Shown: positions 13,901 through 28,900 of the stretch, piece by piece
How the letters are laid out: each line of letters opens with the position of its first letter
Position numbering within the stretch: position 1 is the first letter of the stretch
From: Rallus limicola
Lineage: Eukaryota; Chordata; Aves; Gruiformes; Rallidae
NCBI GenBank assembly: GCA_022605955.1
Contig: JAKCOZ010000009.1
Location: forward strand, 3,596,001-3,660,000
Direction: 5' to 3'
DNA length: 64,000 nt
Notes under the pieces: model-generated
The model's database searches: none
What the model was told of the DNA's origin: nothing
What the model saw: the letters and a program-made list of their open reading frames with translations, nothing else
Position numbers and translations under genes: made by a program

Positions 13901-16900
13901 GGTCCCCAGGACAAGGAGGACATGGAGCCATTGGAACGAGTCCAGAGGAAGCCAAAGAGATGATCCAAGGGCTGGAGCACCTCTGCTCTGGAGACAGGCT
14001 GGCAGAGCTGGGCTGGTTCAGCCTGGAGAAAAGGCTGCAGGAACACCTCTGAGCCCCTTCCAATCCCTCTAGAGGCTCCAGGAGAGCTGGAGAGGGGCTG
14101 GTGCCAATGGTAGGGAGTGCCAGGCTCAGGGGAATGGCTTTCAGCTGCAGGAGAGCAGCTGGAGAGGAGCTGGGAGGCAGAAATCCTTCCTGGGCATGGG
14201 GTGAGGCCCTGGCACAGGGTGCCCAGAGAAACTGGGGCTGCCTCCAGATCCCTCGCAAGGTTCAAGGTCAGGTTGGATGGGGCTTGGGGCACTCTGGAAG
14301 GGCAGGTGGTGTCCCTGCTCGTGGCAGAGAGTGGAATTAGATTGGCTTTGGGACCCCTTCCAGTCCAAACCAGTCTGTGATTCTATGAATTATTTTAGCC
14401 CAAAAAGAAACAAGTCCTATATACTGCATAAAATACATTGTGTGTATGTCTTAACTCTTAAATAACTCATTTTACTTACACAAAGGAATTAAAACAAGCT
14501 TCAGAACAGTAGCAGCTTGCTCTTGGTAACTGGGTGCTCCTTCTAAATCTGTAAGCAATGTAGCTTATTCCACAGACTTCAGGTAACTTACCATTTTTTA
14601 ACACTCCCAAAAGTGGCTTTAACCACTTTTAGGTTACTGCACATGCCATCTCTGTCCAAAAGTTTCAAAGACTACCTGCTGCAGAAAGAAAACTTGCAAT
14701 GCTTGTTTTTAGCTCTCTGGAAAGCCCTAGCAGCACAGAAGAGAAAGAGACACCCTAGACCTGGAAACCTGCCAGTGACCTACTTCTCATATCTGGCTAT
14801 AAAGGCAAGATAAGACATACACACAAATATACAGCTGTAATGGAGGCAGTCAAGCAGCATGTTTAGTCACACTTAGAAAATAAGAAAAACAGCCAAAATC
14901 TCAACACTTGCATAAACATCAAGCTTGAGAGCTGCATTACTGCTGAAACAAAGCAAACTACCCTGTACTCCACAGCAAGCAGTTCAGAGGCTTGAGAGAC
15001 TGTAACAAGTTTTTCATGTTATTCCTTGCTAATGTAACAGACGAGTCATGCCTCCTCTCCTCATTCCTAGATACAACTAACTCTCCCTGATAAGAGGGCA
15101 AAAACCAGTCAAATCTGTTTCATAAGAAGTAACACTTACTTTTCTAGCTCCTCCTGAGAATGTGCAAAGGTGCAGCTGGCCCCTCGGGGGCATCCTCCCC
15201 TCTGTTTCATGTCTCGACACATATAGGTCTTGTACTTGCTGTGCTGAGGAGGCTGACAAGGTTAAAGAAACGAGGTGAGATGTCTGAGTACCACCAGTCC
15301 ATTTAACCTAGAGCTGAACACATCCCCTTAAAGGCCTGTTTGACCTTTGGCAGTTCCTTCAATTTATATGTTTCAGAAGTACCTAATGTGAAACAAGTGA
15401 CTGGAGCAGTATTCATGTTTGGTTCTTCAACAGAACTAGCAGATATTTTGACAATAAGTCACTATCAGGTGTTTAAAATGTTTTCATTCACACTCCTTAC
15501 TGGAGCTTGACTGGAACACAGCTGTATGCTTCAGTAAGTAGTAGACAAAACTGATAGAGGCTGGAAAACAATTACCATGATTGATCAGAAACAGCCAAAT
15601 AGTCATCAAGCTTTGTGGCAGGCTAAAAAACACAGTTTTGCCAGTTAGTTTTCCCCTCGCTTTCCACTAGCTCAAAATAGCACCTGAGCATCCCTTTTAT
15701 CTCCATGAGAGTTGAATTTCAAGCTCCTCTTTAACCTGCCAGTGTTTCCAAATAAATTTTGACAGAAGGCCAGAGGTGGTCTCAAAGACATTTAAGTTCC
15801 TACAAATTTCATGGCAGAATTAAATCAGAGGCAGAAGTTCCCACTGGGGATAAGAAATCTTTAAATGTAAACTCTTGCCTGAGAAACTCAGCCAGAAGAT
15901 GAAGCCACCTGCAAACTGATTATTTTACCTTTGGGGTTTTTTTGCCATTTACTGCAGCAAAAGCAGGATTTTGGCAGGGTAAGCTGCACAGCCCTCTGCT
16001 GTTGGCCACTGCTGCCAGCCAGTAAATCTCTGGCCAATGCTCAGCAGATGTCCCTTGCCCACTGGGGAGGCTCAAGGTTCCCTTCCAAGTGGCACAGCAT
16101 GTACCAGGTCTAGGCCACAGTCTAACCAGAACAAAAACCCTCACTGTTTTTCCCACTCTGACTTCCACTTGTGTATTCCTACTGCTTTTCCTTTCGCTGG
16201 TAACAGGGCTCATTAAGCCTCCCAGTGAATGGGAAAAGGTAGAACACCAGAAATAATTCACCCTGATTTTGCTTCTTTCTTTTTCTTTTTGGCACAGAGT
16301 CTTTCTACTAGTTTAGCTCCTTGAACCAGCTCTCCAAGAAGAGTGCCAAAGCAAGGGAGGGAGTGGGAATGTGTGACAGGCAGCTTTCTATTTCAGCAGC
16401 AACTAGCATTTATATCAAATTTAGCTACATAACAGAATGAGACCAAAGGAACATAGAATAAACTATGAGATAAACTTAGATATTTATATATATATATATA
16501 TTTGGCAACATTACTTAATTTCTGAGGAAAAAAATTTCAGGAACTTGGGATTGCACCTTTATATAGTCTTCCCAAACCTTTAAGCTTTACAAAACATTAA
16601 GCACAGGAGTAACAGTATCACTAACAGAGCTGTCTGGCTGAAGTGGATCACATCAAAACAAACACAAGACAATTCCTGCAGACCACAGCACCCTGCTTCT
16701 CTTCCCCACCTTCTAGTCAGGAGGGTTGTTTATTCATTTCTCTGTACTTTCAGCCAGATCAGACTGTTTCCTTTTCATCTGTTTAGCTGTGCAAGTTAAT
16801 GCAATGGGTAATAGGAGGGTGGGGGGTGTTTTGGGTTTAATGTTCTTTCCCTTTCTGGTTTCTTTTTCGATAAAAATGACACAGCAGTGATATTTTTACC

Positions 16901-19900
16901 AGCTCCTCAAACCAAGCCTTTCCAGATGACATGAGTAAACCTCTACCATTTGATACAGTCAATAAAACAAGCACTTCCTAAATGATTTCACTTTTACCTG
17001 TTGCTGATCTGTTCCTTTCTTGCTATGATTCTGAATATAATCAACTAAACCATGAACCACAGTCCTCACAGCAACTAGTCCGTTTTCCAGTTGTTCCCAT
17101 GTTGGAGGTGGAGCATCTATTGCATTGACAGAGAATATAAAAAGCAAAGTCAGAAGAATTTTACAAGTCTAGGTACAAAGTAATCAGCAGCATCACACAA
17201 CTTCACTAGACAAGCAAAAAAGATTTTACTGGAGAGGTGCATCATTAGAAAAAAGTTTTTTCAGCACCTGAATACAGGGATAGGTACCACAAAGAATAAA
17301 GGTACCTATAGACTTGAGATTAAGCTACAAAAAATACCCAAAAAGCCAGAAAAGCTGTTATTAGCATGTCCAATTATTTGCTTTCACCAAAACGTTCCTA
17401 TCCCACAAGAACCCCAACAAAGTAAATACTTTGTACACAAAATGGGACAAAAAAGGGGGCTGAAAAGCCCTCTTCACATTCAGACTCCTGCAGGTAAAAT
17501 CATTCTGTACAAATACCATCACCACTGGCCTAGATCATGCAGGCACGATCAATAAACAGCAATGGAAATCAGTGCCTCTCACATAGCACAAAGTCACAGG
17601 ACAATTCTGTGCATCAGACCATCATCTAACGTACTTGTGCAGCCTTAATTCCATAGGGGCTTTTGTTCTTTCTGGCCAGTTTCCTCCTCTGTTTAATGTG
17701 CTCCAGCAGATGATACTCCCACCACGTGCATATAAACACAGCACCTCAAAAATGCTTCCCTAAGCACCTTCCAAGGTCTTCAGTTACATTCTACTCTGCT
17801 CACAAGGACTAAATTTGTCCAGGAACTTCACTGTACCTGGACAATAGCAGGGAACCAACTCCACAGCACACAAGAGAACTATCAATAGAATCACCTACCG
17901 AAACCGCAGGAGGCTCTATCAGCGCTTCCACTTTCCCTATCAGTCTCTGGCTAACAAGGTTGCAGTACACACAGTTTTGTTCCTGACTTGTTACAGCATG
18001 AAAGCCTTGGGAAGAAAGCACTATGTGTCCTTGAACTGCAAAGTACAACTGGTTCTCATTTGAAAGTATGTTCAAACACACAAATTTAAGAGCTACAACT
18101 TTCCATGTCCTGAAGTCATAGTTTAGATACTGATTTTTATTTTATACTTGTTAATGTTTATAAACTCGGGCACACGCTGTTCTGCTCCTTCCCTTCTCCC
18201 TCAGATGATCCATACTCAAAGTGCTGTTGATTTTTTCCAAGTTTCCATCTTTCTCTCCTGTATCAACAGCTCAGTTTATTTCCCAGTTATGTTCTTTCCA
18301 ACTAACCCCCTTCCTTCACAGACTGTCTTTCCCACCTTTGCAGAATTACTAACAACAAAATTACCAAATTCCCTACGATAACAAATCTTTCCTGCCTAGA
18401 GTGATTTCTGCCCAACTACTGTCTACTCAATCTATCAAAATACTGCTTTAGAATCAAAAATTGTTCTACACGGAGGCAGATTAAAATCTGAAGGCATCTT
18501 CTAAGAGAGTCTTCTGACTGCAATGCCTGCAGGCTAGAAACCTTAGATCAAGAACTAATACATGATTTCTAGAACAAAGAGACAGGCAATCTGTAGATAA
18601 GTTAATGGGAGCACTCAGTCTGGTAAGCATTTTCTTGCTGACTTCCCTTTGTTGTAAACAAATTACTTGCTCTGGTAAAGAGCTGGAGAGAAAAACCATC
18701 TCAGAGTGACAGCTAAGGCTCTCTGTGTGAAGACGACTCTAACCAATCTTCCTGTTGCTTTGCAGATCTGGTTTTAAACAGCAACAGGTGCACTAAAAAG
18801 GGGAAAAGGAGGATGCTAAGACTGCTGCCACTGCCCCCAGTTACCACTGCCAGTATTAAGTCTACACCACTTAACCTCACAGGACTGTACGTGTTCAACA
18901 CCCTCAACCCCACTCAACCTGTGCTGCCAAATAAAAGGTTTCTTCAGAGACTGGGTGAGATTATTTCTGCTATGTTTCTGAATCCACTCTGCTTCAGAAT
19001 AGTTCAATTCCTCACACTGATTACTGCTGTTCTTAGGCTGGGTATGAATACTAGTCAAGAAGCTGAAGTCTGATTTAAGAGAATATTTCCTTCCACTTGA
19101 TGAACAGCTTTTAAATCCTCCAACACTGTTAAGCTCCTCTTACTAAACTGTCAGTTAAAGGCTGTTTATAAAACATCTCAACTTACCTGGACTGGGATCA
19201 ATATTTGCCAGGAGCTCTAGGTGAGGTCGGAGACGGTTCAGGTTAGCTGGATCTCCAGTCCTCTGAAGAGCAATAGTTAATTCCTGAACACTCTGTGCAA
19301 ACGAGGCTGGGGTCTGCAACTTAAAAAATTACAATAATTAACTTTCCACAGGCTAAGCAATCCTCACGGCTTTTGAAGGCTGCTGCTCCACAAACTCACA
19401 AGAGCTCTCTTCCAGTACTGGCGTAAAACATTTTTCACAGAGCCCCATTCCAGTCAGCACCTTCTATTCAATTTCTCCTCTGGCACAAAGAGCACACAAT
19501 TCTTGGACTCTACAGGTTGAAATCACAGAACCGTAGAATGGTTTGGGTTGGAAAGGACCTCAAAGATCATCGAGTCCCAACTCCTTGCCATGGGCAGGGA
19601 GACAGCTCTCACCAGACCAGGCTGCTCAAGGCCCCATCCAACCTGGCCTTGAACATCTCCAGGGAGGGAGCAGCCACTATTTCCCTGGGCCACCTGTGCT
19701 AGTGCCTCACCTCCCTCACAGGGAAGAATTTCTTCCCAATATCAAATCTAGATCTTCCCCCTTCCAATTTAAAACCATTCCCTCTCGTCCTATCACTCCA
19801 GGCCCTTTTTAAAAGTCCCTCTGCAGCTTTCTTGTAGGCTCCTTCAGGTACTGGGAGGCTGCTATAAGGTCTCCCCAGAGCCTTCTCTTCTCCAGGCTGA

Positions 19901-22900
19901 ACAAGCCCACACACTACACTGATAGAAACAATACAGCTCTCAAGACAAAACAAAGGCTGGTATTGTTCTATCAATGTAACCTATTTCTTTTCTGTGCTGT
20001 GCTGGCACTCAGAAAACAATACAAAATATTAGGAACCATTTCATTTATATTTCTGAAGAGTCTTGTTATGGCCAACTCCCAAAATAACAGGTTTGCACCC
20101 TACTTTAAGCTGAGTACAGCAGACAAGAATAAGCAAGACAGTTGAAGGACAAAGATGGCTGGCAACATTCCCTGTACCACACAATTTCAGTATTCAAAGT
20201 CCTTTAATTCTACCTAGATCCTTTGGGAGATGTCTTGGAAGGACACCTGAAAAGGCAGGCAAGCGATTAAATACACAGCAGACCAGTGCTGAAGCTAATC
20301 CTTCTGCACAGCAGCCAGAGCAATGGTTTCACAGCTTTTGCAACCCATTCAACACCGTTCAGCTCTTCCCACATGATTTAGGCACTCAACTCCCCTACTT
20401 TAAATGCCCATACATCCTATGTTCTCTCTAAGAAAGATGAGATCCTGGGGATTCCCAAGGGTCAAGTCATTTTATTTAAGAAATGCTCTTCTGCCCCTCT
20501 CTCTCAATTCAGGTATAAACTCTGGGACTGATTTTCTTCCAGCTCCTACCCTAGCTTGCTGCCTGGAAACATGAACACATTCCTATGTTGGCAGCTATTC
20601 CCTGTTCAGAAAAGACAGCCCAGCTGTGCAGCCAGCCATCAGGGCTTTGCCCTCTGCAGGAAGAGATGGTAGGATGGCAGATGGAGTGAGATTCAATAGG
20701 TTACAAATATATATCCTAATTATTTAGGCCATAACGGGTTTTGAAATAACAGGGCAAATGATTAATGGGCGAGTACACACAGGCTAACTAGTAAATCCAT
20801 CTGTCCTGGTTTCAGTCAGGATAGAGTTAACTTCATCTGTAGCAGCGGATGGGATGCTGTGTTTGGGAGTTACAAAGAAAGCAGTGCTGAGAACACCCTG
20901 ATGTTTCTAGTTGCAGTCAGACAGTCAAAGCCAGGACAGGTGACCCAGATGGGCCAAAGAGAGTATTCCATGCCAATTACGTCCTGCCCAGGATAAAGGG
21001 GGGCTGATGGGAGGAAGAAGGGGGGCGGTTCCGGGCCGGGACGCGAGGGTCTTGGGGGGGACGGTCGGGTTCCAGGGCAGCTCTGGGTGGTGCGGCCTGA
21101 GCTGTGTGGTTGGGTGAGAAACTGCATTGGGTATCAATAGTTTCATATTCTTTTGCTCTAAAGTCCTGTTAGCATTGTTATATTTGATCTTTCTGTTCTC
21201 TTAGTAAACTATCCTTATCCCAACCCACGGGCCTCTTAGTTTCTTGGGTTTGGAGTTATTTGCCCCTTCCTTTTCCCTTCCCTTGTTTCCCCCCCTTTCC
21301 CTTTTCCCCTGCTCTTTTCCTTTAAGGAGCAGGCAGCTGCGTGGATCTCGGCCCACAGCCGGGGTGAAACCACGACACCATCTAAAATGAATTTACATCT
21401 ATTGTAGCTGCAAACAAGACAGACTGGCTGATTTTAGGTGGCTTTACCTTGTCAATGATAGACTGCATGTGGGATTTGTGAGACTGGTCGCCGTATAACA
21501 GCGAGGACCACTGATCCGGTGCGATGCGTAAGCCCGCTTCCATAGCGATCTGAACTATCTGGGAATCGTGTTCCCTTCTGAGCGCTTCGTAAGTGCGGAA
21601 TTCCTCCTTCAGCTGCATCAGGGAGGAATCCTCATCTCGCTTTGTCACCTAGAGGGGAGAAAGGAGCCAAATACAATTAAGCAAGATAAGCCAGAGGTGA
21701 TGTCAAGCCCAAGCAAGTGAAATACTTCAGTCAGCATCCAAGTTCTTCCTCCACTAAACCGAACTATGATACTATTGAGTGAACACCAGTTCCCACTGAA
21801 ATAACACACTCTTCACAAACTGCAACCACCCCAAAACAGATCCAAATTTACTCAGATAACCAGGCTACTGGTAGAAGCAGGAGGCTTCCTGAACAACTTG
21901 ACATCATCCACACATTACTTCTCCAATCAGTATTTTATCTGTATTGCTGAACTTCATTTGAAGGTGCAATTAGCAGCACAAAGAATTTTTCACCCCATTT
22001 CGTGAAAAGACATTTAAGTTGAGCACCTGGGAAAGGGCCATTAAATACTATTAAGTCCAACAAGCAGCTCAGCTTGTCTTTATGTAGCTCTGACATCCAT
22101 CTACTCTTCTAACCCCAGCACCACTCAATTAACAGGCCCCGGGGATTCTCAAGCTTTAAGACTCTTCTAAGGAGGTAGGTTACACTGACTCACATACAGG
22201 TTTCGTTACTGTGCATCTATTAAACCTGAGCAGAGGTAAAACTTTTGATTTACAGCTTATAGCTGCCATGTCAGCCTACACTTCCAACAGGATGAAGAAC
22301 TCTCTCCAACCATGTGCAGGACTTAGTGAAGAGCGCTTCCTATAACACAAGTTTTTAGACAGATTTCACCTTACAGGACAACGAAAATTGATAGGAAAAA
22401 TAAAAGTCTTCAGAAGTTGTGAATGAAGTTTACATTAAGGAATCTTTTTGTTTTGGGGAGAAATATTTTCCCACATTATGAAACCTTCAAATGGAATCAT
22501 CTTTGTACCTTGAAGCATGAGGCTCTGTAAAGCAGCTGGACAACATGCCCAATGCTAGTTTTAGAAGCCTGAGGAAATCGCGGCTCCAGCCTCTGAACCA
22601 CAAAGAGAACCAAGACCTTTCGTGACAAAGCAGATCCATCTTCCAGAGCGAGTAGAACCAACTTTAAAGCCTCCTCTTGCATTGCTGGATGGGGAGAAAT
22701 GGAAGGAGACAAAAGATGAGAGAAGACCATGATTTCTGCAGTTTCTTCTTTCCCTACACGAGGAAGACCAGCTACATACCCACCCACCACCACCAGTGCT
22801 CACAGAGAGACAGGAAAGGGAGCTGAGCAAGAACAGAGGCAGAAGAGGGGAGGAACACTTCCAGATTCCTAGACTGTGATGGGGGCAATAGGATTTCCTT

Positions 22901-25900
22901 TTTTTTTTTTTTAAATTATTTGTACTATTTTGGGTATCAGATGATGGGACGACTTTTTTGTTCCTGTCTACATGTTTCTCAAGTGTATTTTCGAGTGTAT
23001 TATCTACATCCCACACCTATTCCCAGCAGAACAGCTGACAGGCTGAGGAAGGGCATTGGATCCCATGCAGTACAAGAGCAATCAGTGCCCAGACAAGTAC
23101 ACTAGATGCTTTAGCAGGGTGTATTTTTCTACATAACAAGCTTCTCTTCCTTGCAGTGGTGCACAAGCTAGCACCCCAAAAGCAGACTTCCTCCATCTGA
23201 TTTAGTGGGGAAAAGCAGCTTAATTTTTTTATTTTACAAACTGGTTTAATGTTTCAAGGGATCATTTTTGTTTGTCCTCAACAAGCAAAGTCTGCATTTT
23301 CAGTACTGAGACTTTATGCATTTTTTGAAAGCAAAATGGATTGTTTTACTATTCTATGAAAGTTAATTTAATTTCTAAGCACATGACAAAGTGCACAGGC
23401 TCCCAAATGTAACAAATCTCTACCCATGGCTGTTCTGTATGTTTACTACCCTAGAGAAGAGAAAGAAGCTGTGTGCAGTCTCTTCTAGTAACCTAATTTT
23501 TTTTCCACTTCTTCAAAGAACAGCAGCTGAGAAACTGATTCCCGTCTTATTCGAGTAGAACAGGATGACAGACACTATTCTTAATTTTATAGAAAGCCTG
23601 CAGAAGCACTAAAACAGTGAAAAAGCCATGACAACAGCCCAACAGATAGATCATTAATTCCTGAGACCTTCTATTAAGAAATTAAGCAGCAGCCTAATAA
23701 AAATTACTCAGGCAATGACACGTACTTATCAATCAATTCCGAGCTGCTTCTAGTACACAAGCAGCGCCGTGATGTTACCTACCTGGCCCAAGGAACTGGC
23801 ACCCTCTGGCTCTTACTGCAGCCCAGAGGTTGGAAGACAGCTGTTGAGGATTTTGATGCTGAAGAATGAGCTCTGTGACTGTTCTTTCACCAAGTGAGCG
23901 TGCTGCACGCATAGCTCTAATCCGCCCTTCCTCCTCCACTAGCTGGCAGTGAACTAACGTCACAAGTTTCCTTTGCATGGGACGACTTAGCACGCTCTGA
24001 GTGGTACTGTTGAGACCCACACCTTCAAAACAAAATGAAACAGAAAAAAAATAATATGAAGCAGAAAAAGAAACAAAACTAACTTCTATCTCCTCTTCTT
24101 CAGCCACTGCAGCCTAGTTGTCCTGCTGGCTGCTTTGTGAAACAGAACCCTGCAGAAGGCATACGAAAAGTTTGGTTCTGTCAGTTTGTTATACTCGGGA
24201 TTAAGAGCAAACAGTTCCTGAGAGTCAGCCTTCCCATAGGTTTAAGTCTTTGTGATTTACTGATTTGGTTCTCTAAGAGAGTGGAACCTCTAATGAATTC
24301 TCTCCCTGTGTTGGAAGTCTGTTCTGAACCCTTCTCATACAGATTCCTAGGTGTCTCCTCAAATGTGGGATCATAATGCAGGTCCTTCCCTTATCCATGG
24401 GTTTCGGGGACCTGGTATCTCCACTTCTTTGACCTAGCCAAACCACACATACATGAGTTAAAACATCACCCCAAACAGTTTTGATTAAGTGCAAAACCTG
24501 TGATTCACAGGTGTGCTGGGAGACACTTTTAAATCTTCCCCTCCCCATGAAGACATAACCTTAATGCTTAGGTAATTTGTTTCAATTTGGTTTAAACTAG
24601 ATTCATATCCAGTTTTCAAACACACAAACTAATCACTAATGTTCTTCCAACTTCTGCACTAGTTTCATGCCTGGGAACATGTTTGTGTTCCCATACTGGA
24701 AGTTATCCAGATATGGCAGACAGTTGGTTTGCATCTTATTTGTTTCAAGTTGTCATTTTCAAAGGCAACAACGCAGGAACTACCTCTTGCGCTGCTGAGT
24801 GGTTTGAGGTACAATGCTAGCTCTTCCACACATTTCTTTCCCTCCTCGTAATGCTTGGTATCTTCAGCTCCACTACATAAAGTGATTGGCTGCTGCTCAG
24901 GAACCTGAAAAGAGATGACATGTACATCTGTGATGAATATACATAAATAAGTGGCAGTCTCACTTACAAACACCACATCAGGCTTGTTAATATCAAGCAT
25001 TTCCTGTTTTGTTCCCTTCTGTGTTCTTTCTATATTAGTAAGCATATTTTCCCAGCTTGCTTAATAGCATGAAGAAATCAGCAGAAATGAAGAAAAAAAG
25101 TTAAGAATCTAGGGTAAGCAGATTTATTTAGTGGCCTAGAAGCAGAAGGCTTATTATTCTATGACTAAAAAAAAAATTAGATGAGAAAGACAGCATTTCT
25201 TGTAACTATAAAACTTTGGTACAACTAACACAGGCATTACGACATCCTCAAGCTTTCTGGCCAAAAAAGTGAGAACAAAGTCAGATAAAACCTGGTTTGC
25301 AGGTAAGTAAAGGATCATATCTATGCTCTCACAGTTCAGAGGAAGACTTAGCAGGAAAGGTACTTGGACACCCCTAGAACAGATTCTGACTAGACCCACT
25401 TAGTAAGACACAAGACCAAATAATCCTGCACAGTGCATATGAATCCTACAAGTATTAATTGGACAACTCAGACCACTGATGTTCTAGGATTTGGGGGAGG
25501 TTGTTTTGTGGTGTGATTTTCTGTTGTTGTTGTTTTATTTCTTCATACATGCATTCACCAGAAATGTTCATTTTTAAAAGGAATATTGGCCCCCTTTCCC
25601 CCTCTCAATATGTAATTTTTTGTTTTCTTCCAGCTAAATTCTTAAAGCTTTAAATGAATTTGGGAGTGCAGCATGATGCTGTACTACTGTTTCTCAACAT
25701 TACTCAGCAGTCAACTCAACATGTGATAGTGTAAAGAACTGGTATTTCTCTTAAGACTGAACACAAGCTCCTTTCTCACATGCTATTGAAGTGCAAACTG
25801 ATCTCAGACTTCCAACTTCTATTTCCCAGCCAATCGCTATCCCACTAGCAATACCAGCGTACTGATCCCACATAGCTGCTTACAGGGACCAACCCAGGCC

Positions 25901-28900
25901 CATGATCTAAAAGCAAAAAAGCCTTTAATGCCTGAGTGAAGACAGCTACAACGCCACTAATCGTCACATGCAACCCAGCAATGTAAAGAGTAGTGTTATG
26001 ACAGCAGCAGCAAATAAAAGCAGTGAAAAATATAAGTATATACTTACACACAGGTGCCAACACTAATGTGGAGATAAACTTTTGTGTTAAGTTTAATAGA
26101 AAGTTATCTGTTTCAATCATACTTCCACAGGCTTGAACTGTTCACGCTGAGCTGCTTATTTGACCCACACCACAAAAATCTAAAGCTACTGTGTAACTCT
26201 TGCTTTCAAAGAGGTGACAAGTTGTCTCCCAGTATAACATACAAGCTGCAATTAAGAGTTAACACCTCCCCAAAACTAGCATCATCAAGAGAGTTGTGTG
26301 AAACACCTTCCCCTCTATTCCAAAGGCAACAAAACAAACCAAAGTTTGTTCACACCGGGGTTAGCCTGGATGCTTTTCACAGGCTGCAGGAAGCTTGTGA
26401 AGTCGGAGGGGTGGGGGGTGTGTTGCTTTTAATTTTGGGGAAAGGGTTGCATTTGTTTGGAGTGTTTTAGTATTTTGTGTCTCTAAGCAAGAAAGCTTTG
26501 AGTAAAGTGAGATTTTTGCATCTTTATTTTACACCACTCAGCGATAATTCTTCCAACTGCCAAGAGCGTCAGCTGGGCTGGTGTCTTGGGATTCAGAAAA
26601 CAAATATTAACACCTTCAATATTTGCTTTCATGTTAACAGAATACTCCACCTCTTTTTCAAAACCTCTGCCATCTTAGCAGTCTGCTTCTGTCTAGGAAG
26701 TTATACAAGCAGAACTGGCTTATTGATCAAACAGCGTGCATCTCATGCATTTGTGCTGAGACAGGGACTACACAGAGTCTCTGCCCTACTTACTGCTGTA
26801 ATGTATTTTGTGCAAATTCCTACTTACTCCTGCAAGCGTTCATTCTGGCACCAGCAACAACCTGAAATGCAGCCACAGCTTCGCAACACCCAGAGGACAA
26901 AGAGGGCTTGGAACAGCCATGGGACAGGAAGCTGCGTTCAGCCCTGGATTTCAATCTTGAATTAAGGTAGGTTTAGCACACATTCACAGCAGCGGTTTGG
27001 AATGCCATACACAGCACAACTCCACCAGCGAGACATGAGGACTGTCTAGGCAACTAACAGAAAGCTTACCCCTCCCCCCAGGAAAAAGCTGGCATAGAAA
27101 AGCCTCCAAGAGTTAACCAGTCTATTCAGAGCTGCATATCTGCATACCATTTCTTCTCTTCGAAAGGGAAGCTTCAGTGTCAGAATCTAAAAGCCTTGCT
27201 CAGCTATACTGCCCTCAAAGAGCCTGAAAGAGGTTACAGTTTAACTTTATCCAAAGCTGAAGCAAGTGTCATCCTGAACAATAAAAGATGAGGCTTATTT
27301 TGTGGTTTCAGTAAGAGAGAATGCACTTCTCCATGCACTTCATCTTCACTCACATGATGCACCTCAGTAAAACTTAATTACCCTCCTGATGGTTCTATTA
27401 TTCTATGCACTTCCAAACTAATATTTTGGTGTTAGACGACTATAAGAACAGCATCTACCAAGAGAAAAGCGGTAAAGACTTGATTCATGAAAGTCGCAGG
27501 AGATCTGACTAGTACTTTTGGCTTTGTCATGGAGCTGCTGAGGGATATCTGAGAAATAACTCCAAAGCATGTGGTTCACAAAACGCCCTTTCAATAGCCT
27601 ACCATCACTTCTGTTTACAATGCCCCTTCAGAGCCTCAAAATAGACACCCTGCAGAGCTAGTTTGTTCCACTCCTCCTCATTCAATATCCCATTCTCTCA
27701 GACACCACACCCTTAGATTTCTCACTGCAAATACATTTACACAATCTAGAAAACACCTCCCAAGGGAGACAGGAAAAATCATCTCAGATGTTCAGTTACT
27801 TTAAATTTGTGAATGTTTTGTGCACATCTGCCTTGGCAATGTCCATGAGTATCTGGGCATTGGAATGCCACCCATCAGCATGACTGACTACGTGTGGCTG
27901 TGGGAAAAGGCAGGTTGTGATGGCATGAGGAAAAGGACCGGAAAAAAATTCTAAAGCATCATCTCATACTAGGCAGTGATTCTGAATTGGTGATTTAAGC
28001 ATAATTTGATGAAGGATGTCAGCTTGAGCTGTCACTAATTAGACACCTAATTGCACAGGAGAACATTTTAAACAGAACAAACCCCTTTTAGACTGGTTTT
28101 AAAACTATTTCCCCCAGTATTTCTCCCCCTGTGACTGCAGATGATTTGCTTCCTACCAAAAAAAGCCCAAAACACAAACAAAACTGGAAGTCTACTGTCT
28201 TCAGTTCCTCAAGAGTTTGCCCTAAGGAAAGATAATTCCTCTTTTGTGGCACCTCACTTCAAAAGTTACAATACAACATTATCAAACATGCCACTAGTAT
28301 CTCTACACTTGTCATCTTCCCCGTTTGAAGGGGCTGCAAGTTATGGCCACTCCACCCATTCCCATATAGAATACATGGCTCCACTGCCTAAAGCCTAGAA
28401 TTGTATTTATCATGTCCAGCAGTGGACTACAAAAGAAATTAAAACACCACAAGAATTTCTGCCACTTCACGTCACCTGTTTGGAACGTGCATGCTGCTGT
28501 TTCATGTGTTAAAGAACAGGAGGGAAGAGATTAGATGACATATCCATGATTATGTGCCTTCGAAACACTGGCCTGGCAAATGTTTAGAATAGTTGCATAC
28601 AGCAAGTAACACATGGATACTTCAATAGCTCAAATCCAAAACCTCAGTCCCATAGAAGTTGGCTTAAGGGATTTCTTTACCCAAGAAGTTTAAAGAGCAA
28701 GGTATGCCATGAATGCCTTTTTGATTTGTGTTCAAGGCCACTATACCTCCCTTCCCTCACAATATGCTTAGCTCCTGCTTAGGAGCTTGGCTATTTGCAG
28801 CTCTTCCAGGAATAATTCTCATCGTCTCCTTAGAATCCCTTTTTCTCCTCCCCAACGTCATCTAATGTGGGCTTATCTATGTGGTCTGAATTGCTTGACC

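Larger units (their letters stand above)
19320..21447 (-). other. RC3H1: RC3H1 intron 6
   Basis: This intron is about 2.1 kb and is the most invaded by mobile elements. It holds a sense-oriented CR1 fragment (about 19,521-19,915) and a solo LTR (20802-21377). Together they make up nearly half the intron. Confidence 0.87.

Noticed and set aside
13831..14340. Several overlapping open frames of 75-153 codons near 14 kb
   Set aside because: All fall inside the CR1 fragment on both strands and reflect its GC-rich sequence, not host genes.
23350..23360. TTCTATGAA, matching the constitutive-decay loop core that Roquin itself binds (also in CR1 tails, e.g. near 14,384)
   Set aside because: It is on the plus strand, antisense to the transcript, and intronic. 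The stem does not extend beyond the core, and the motif is frequent because the CR1 tail contains ATTCTATGA.
26477..26965. Plus-strand open frame of 162 codons in intron 2
   Set aside because: It is antisense to the RC3H1 intron and has no homology that I recognise and no flanking gene structure.
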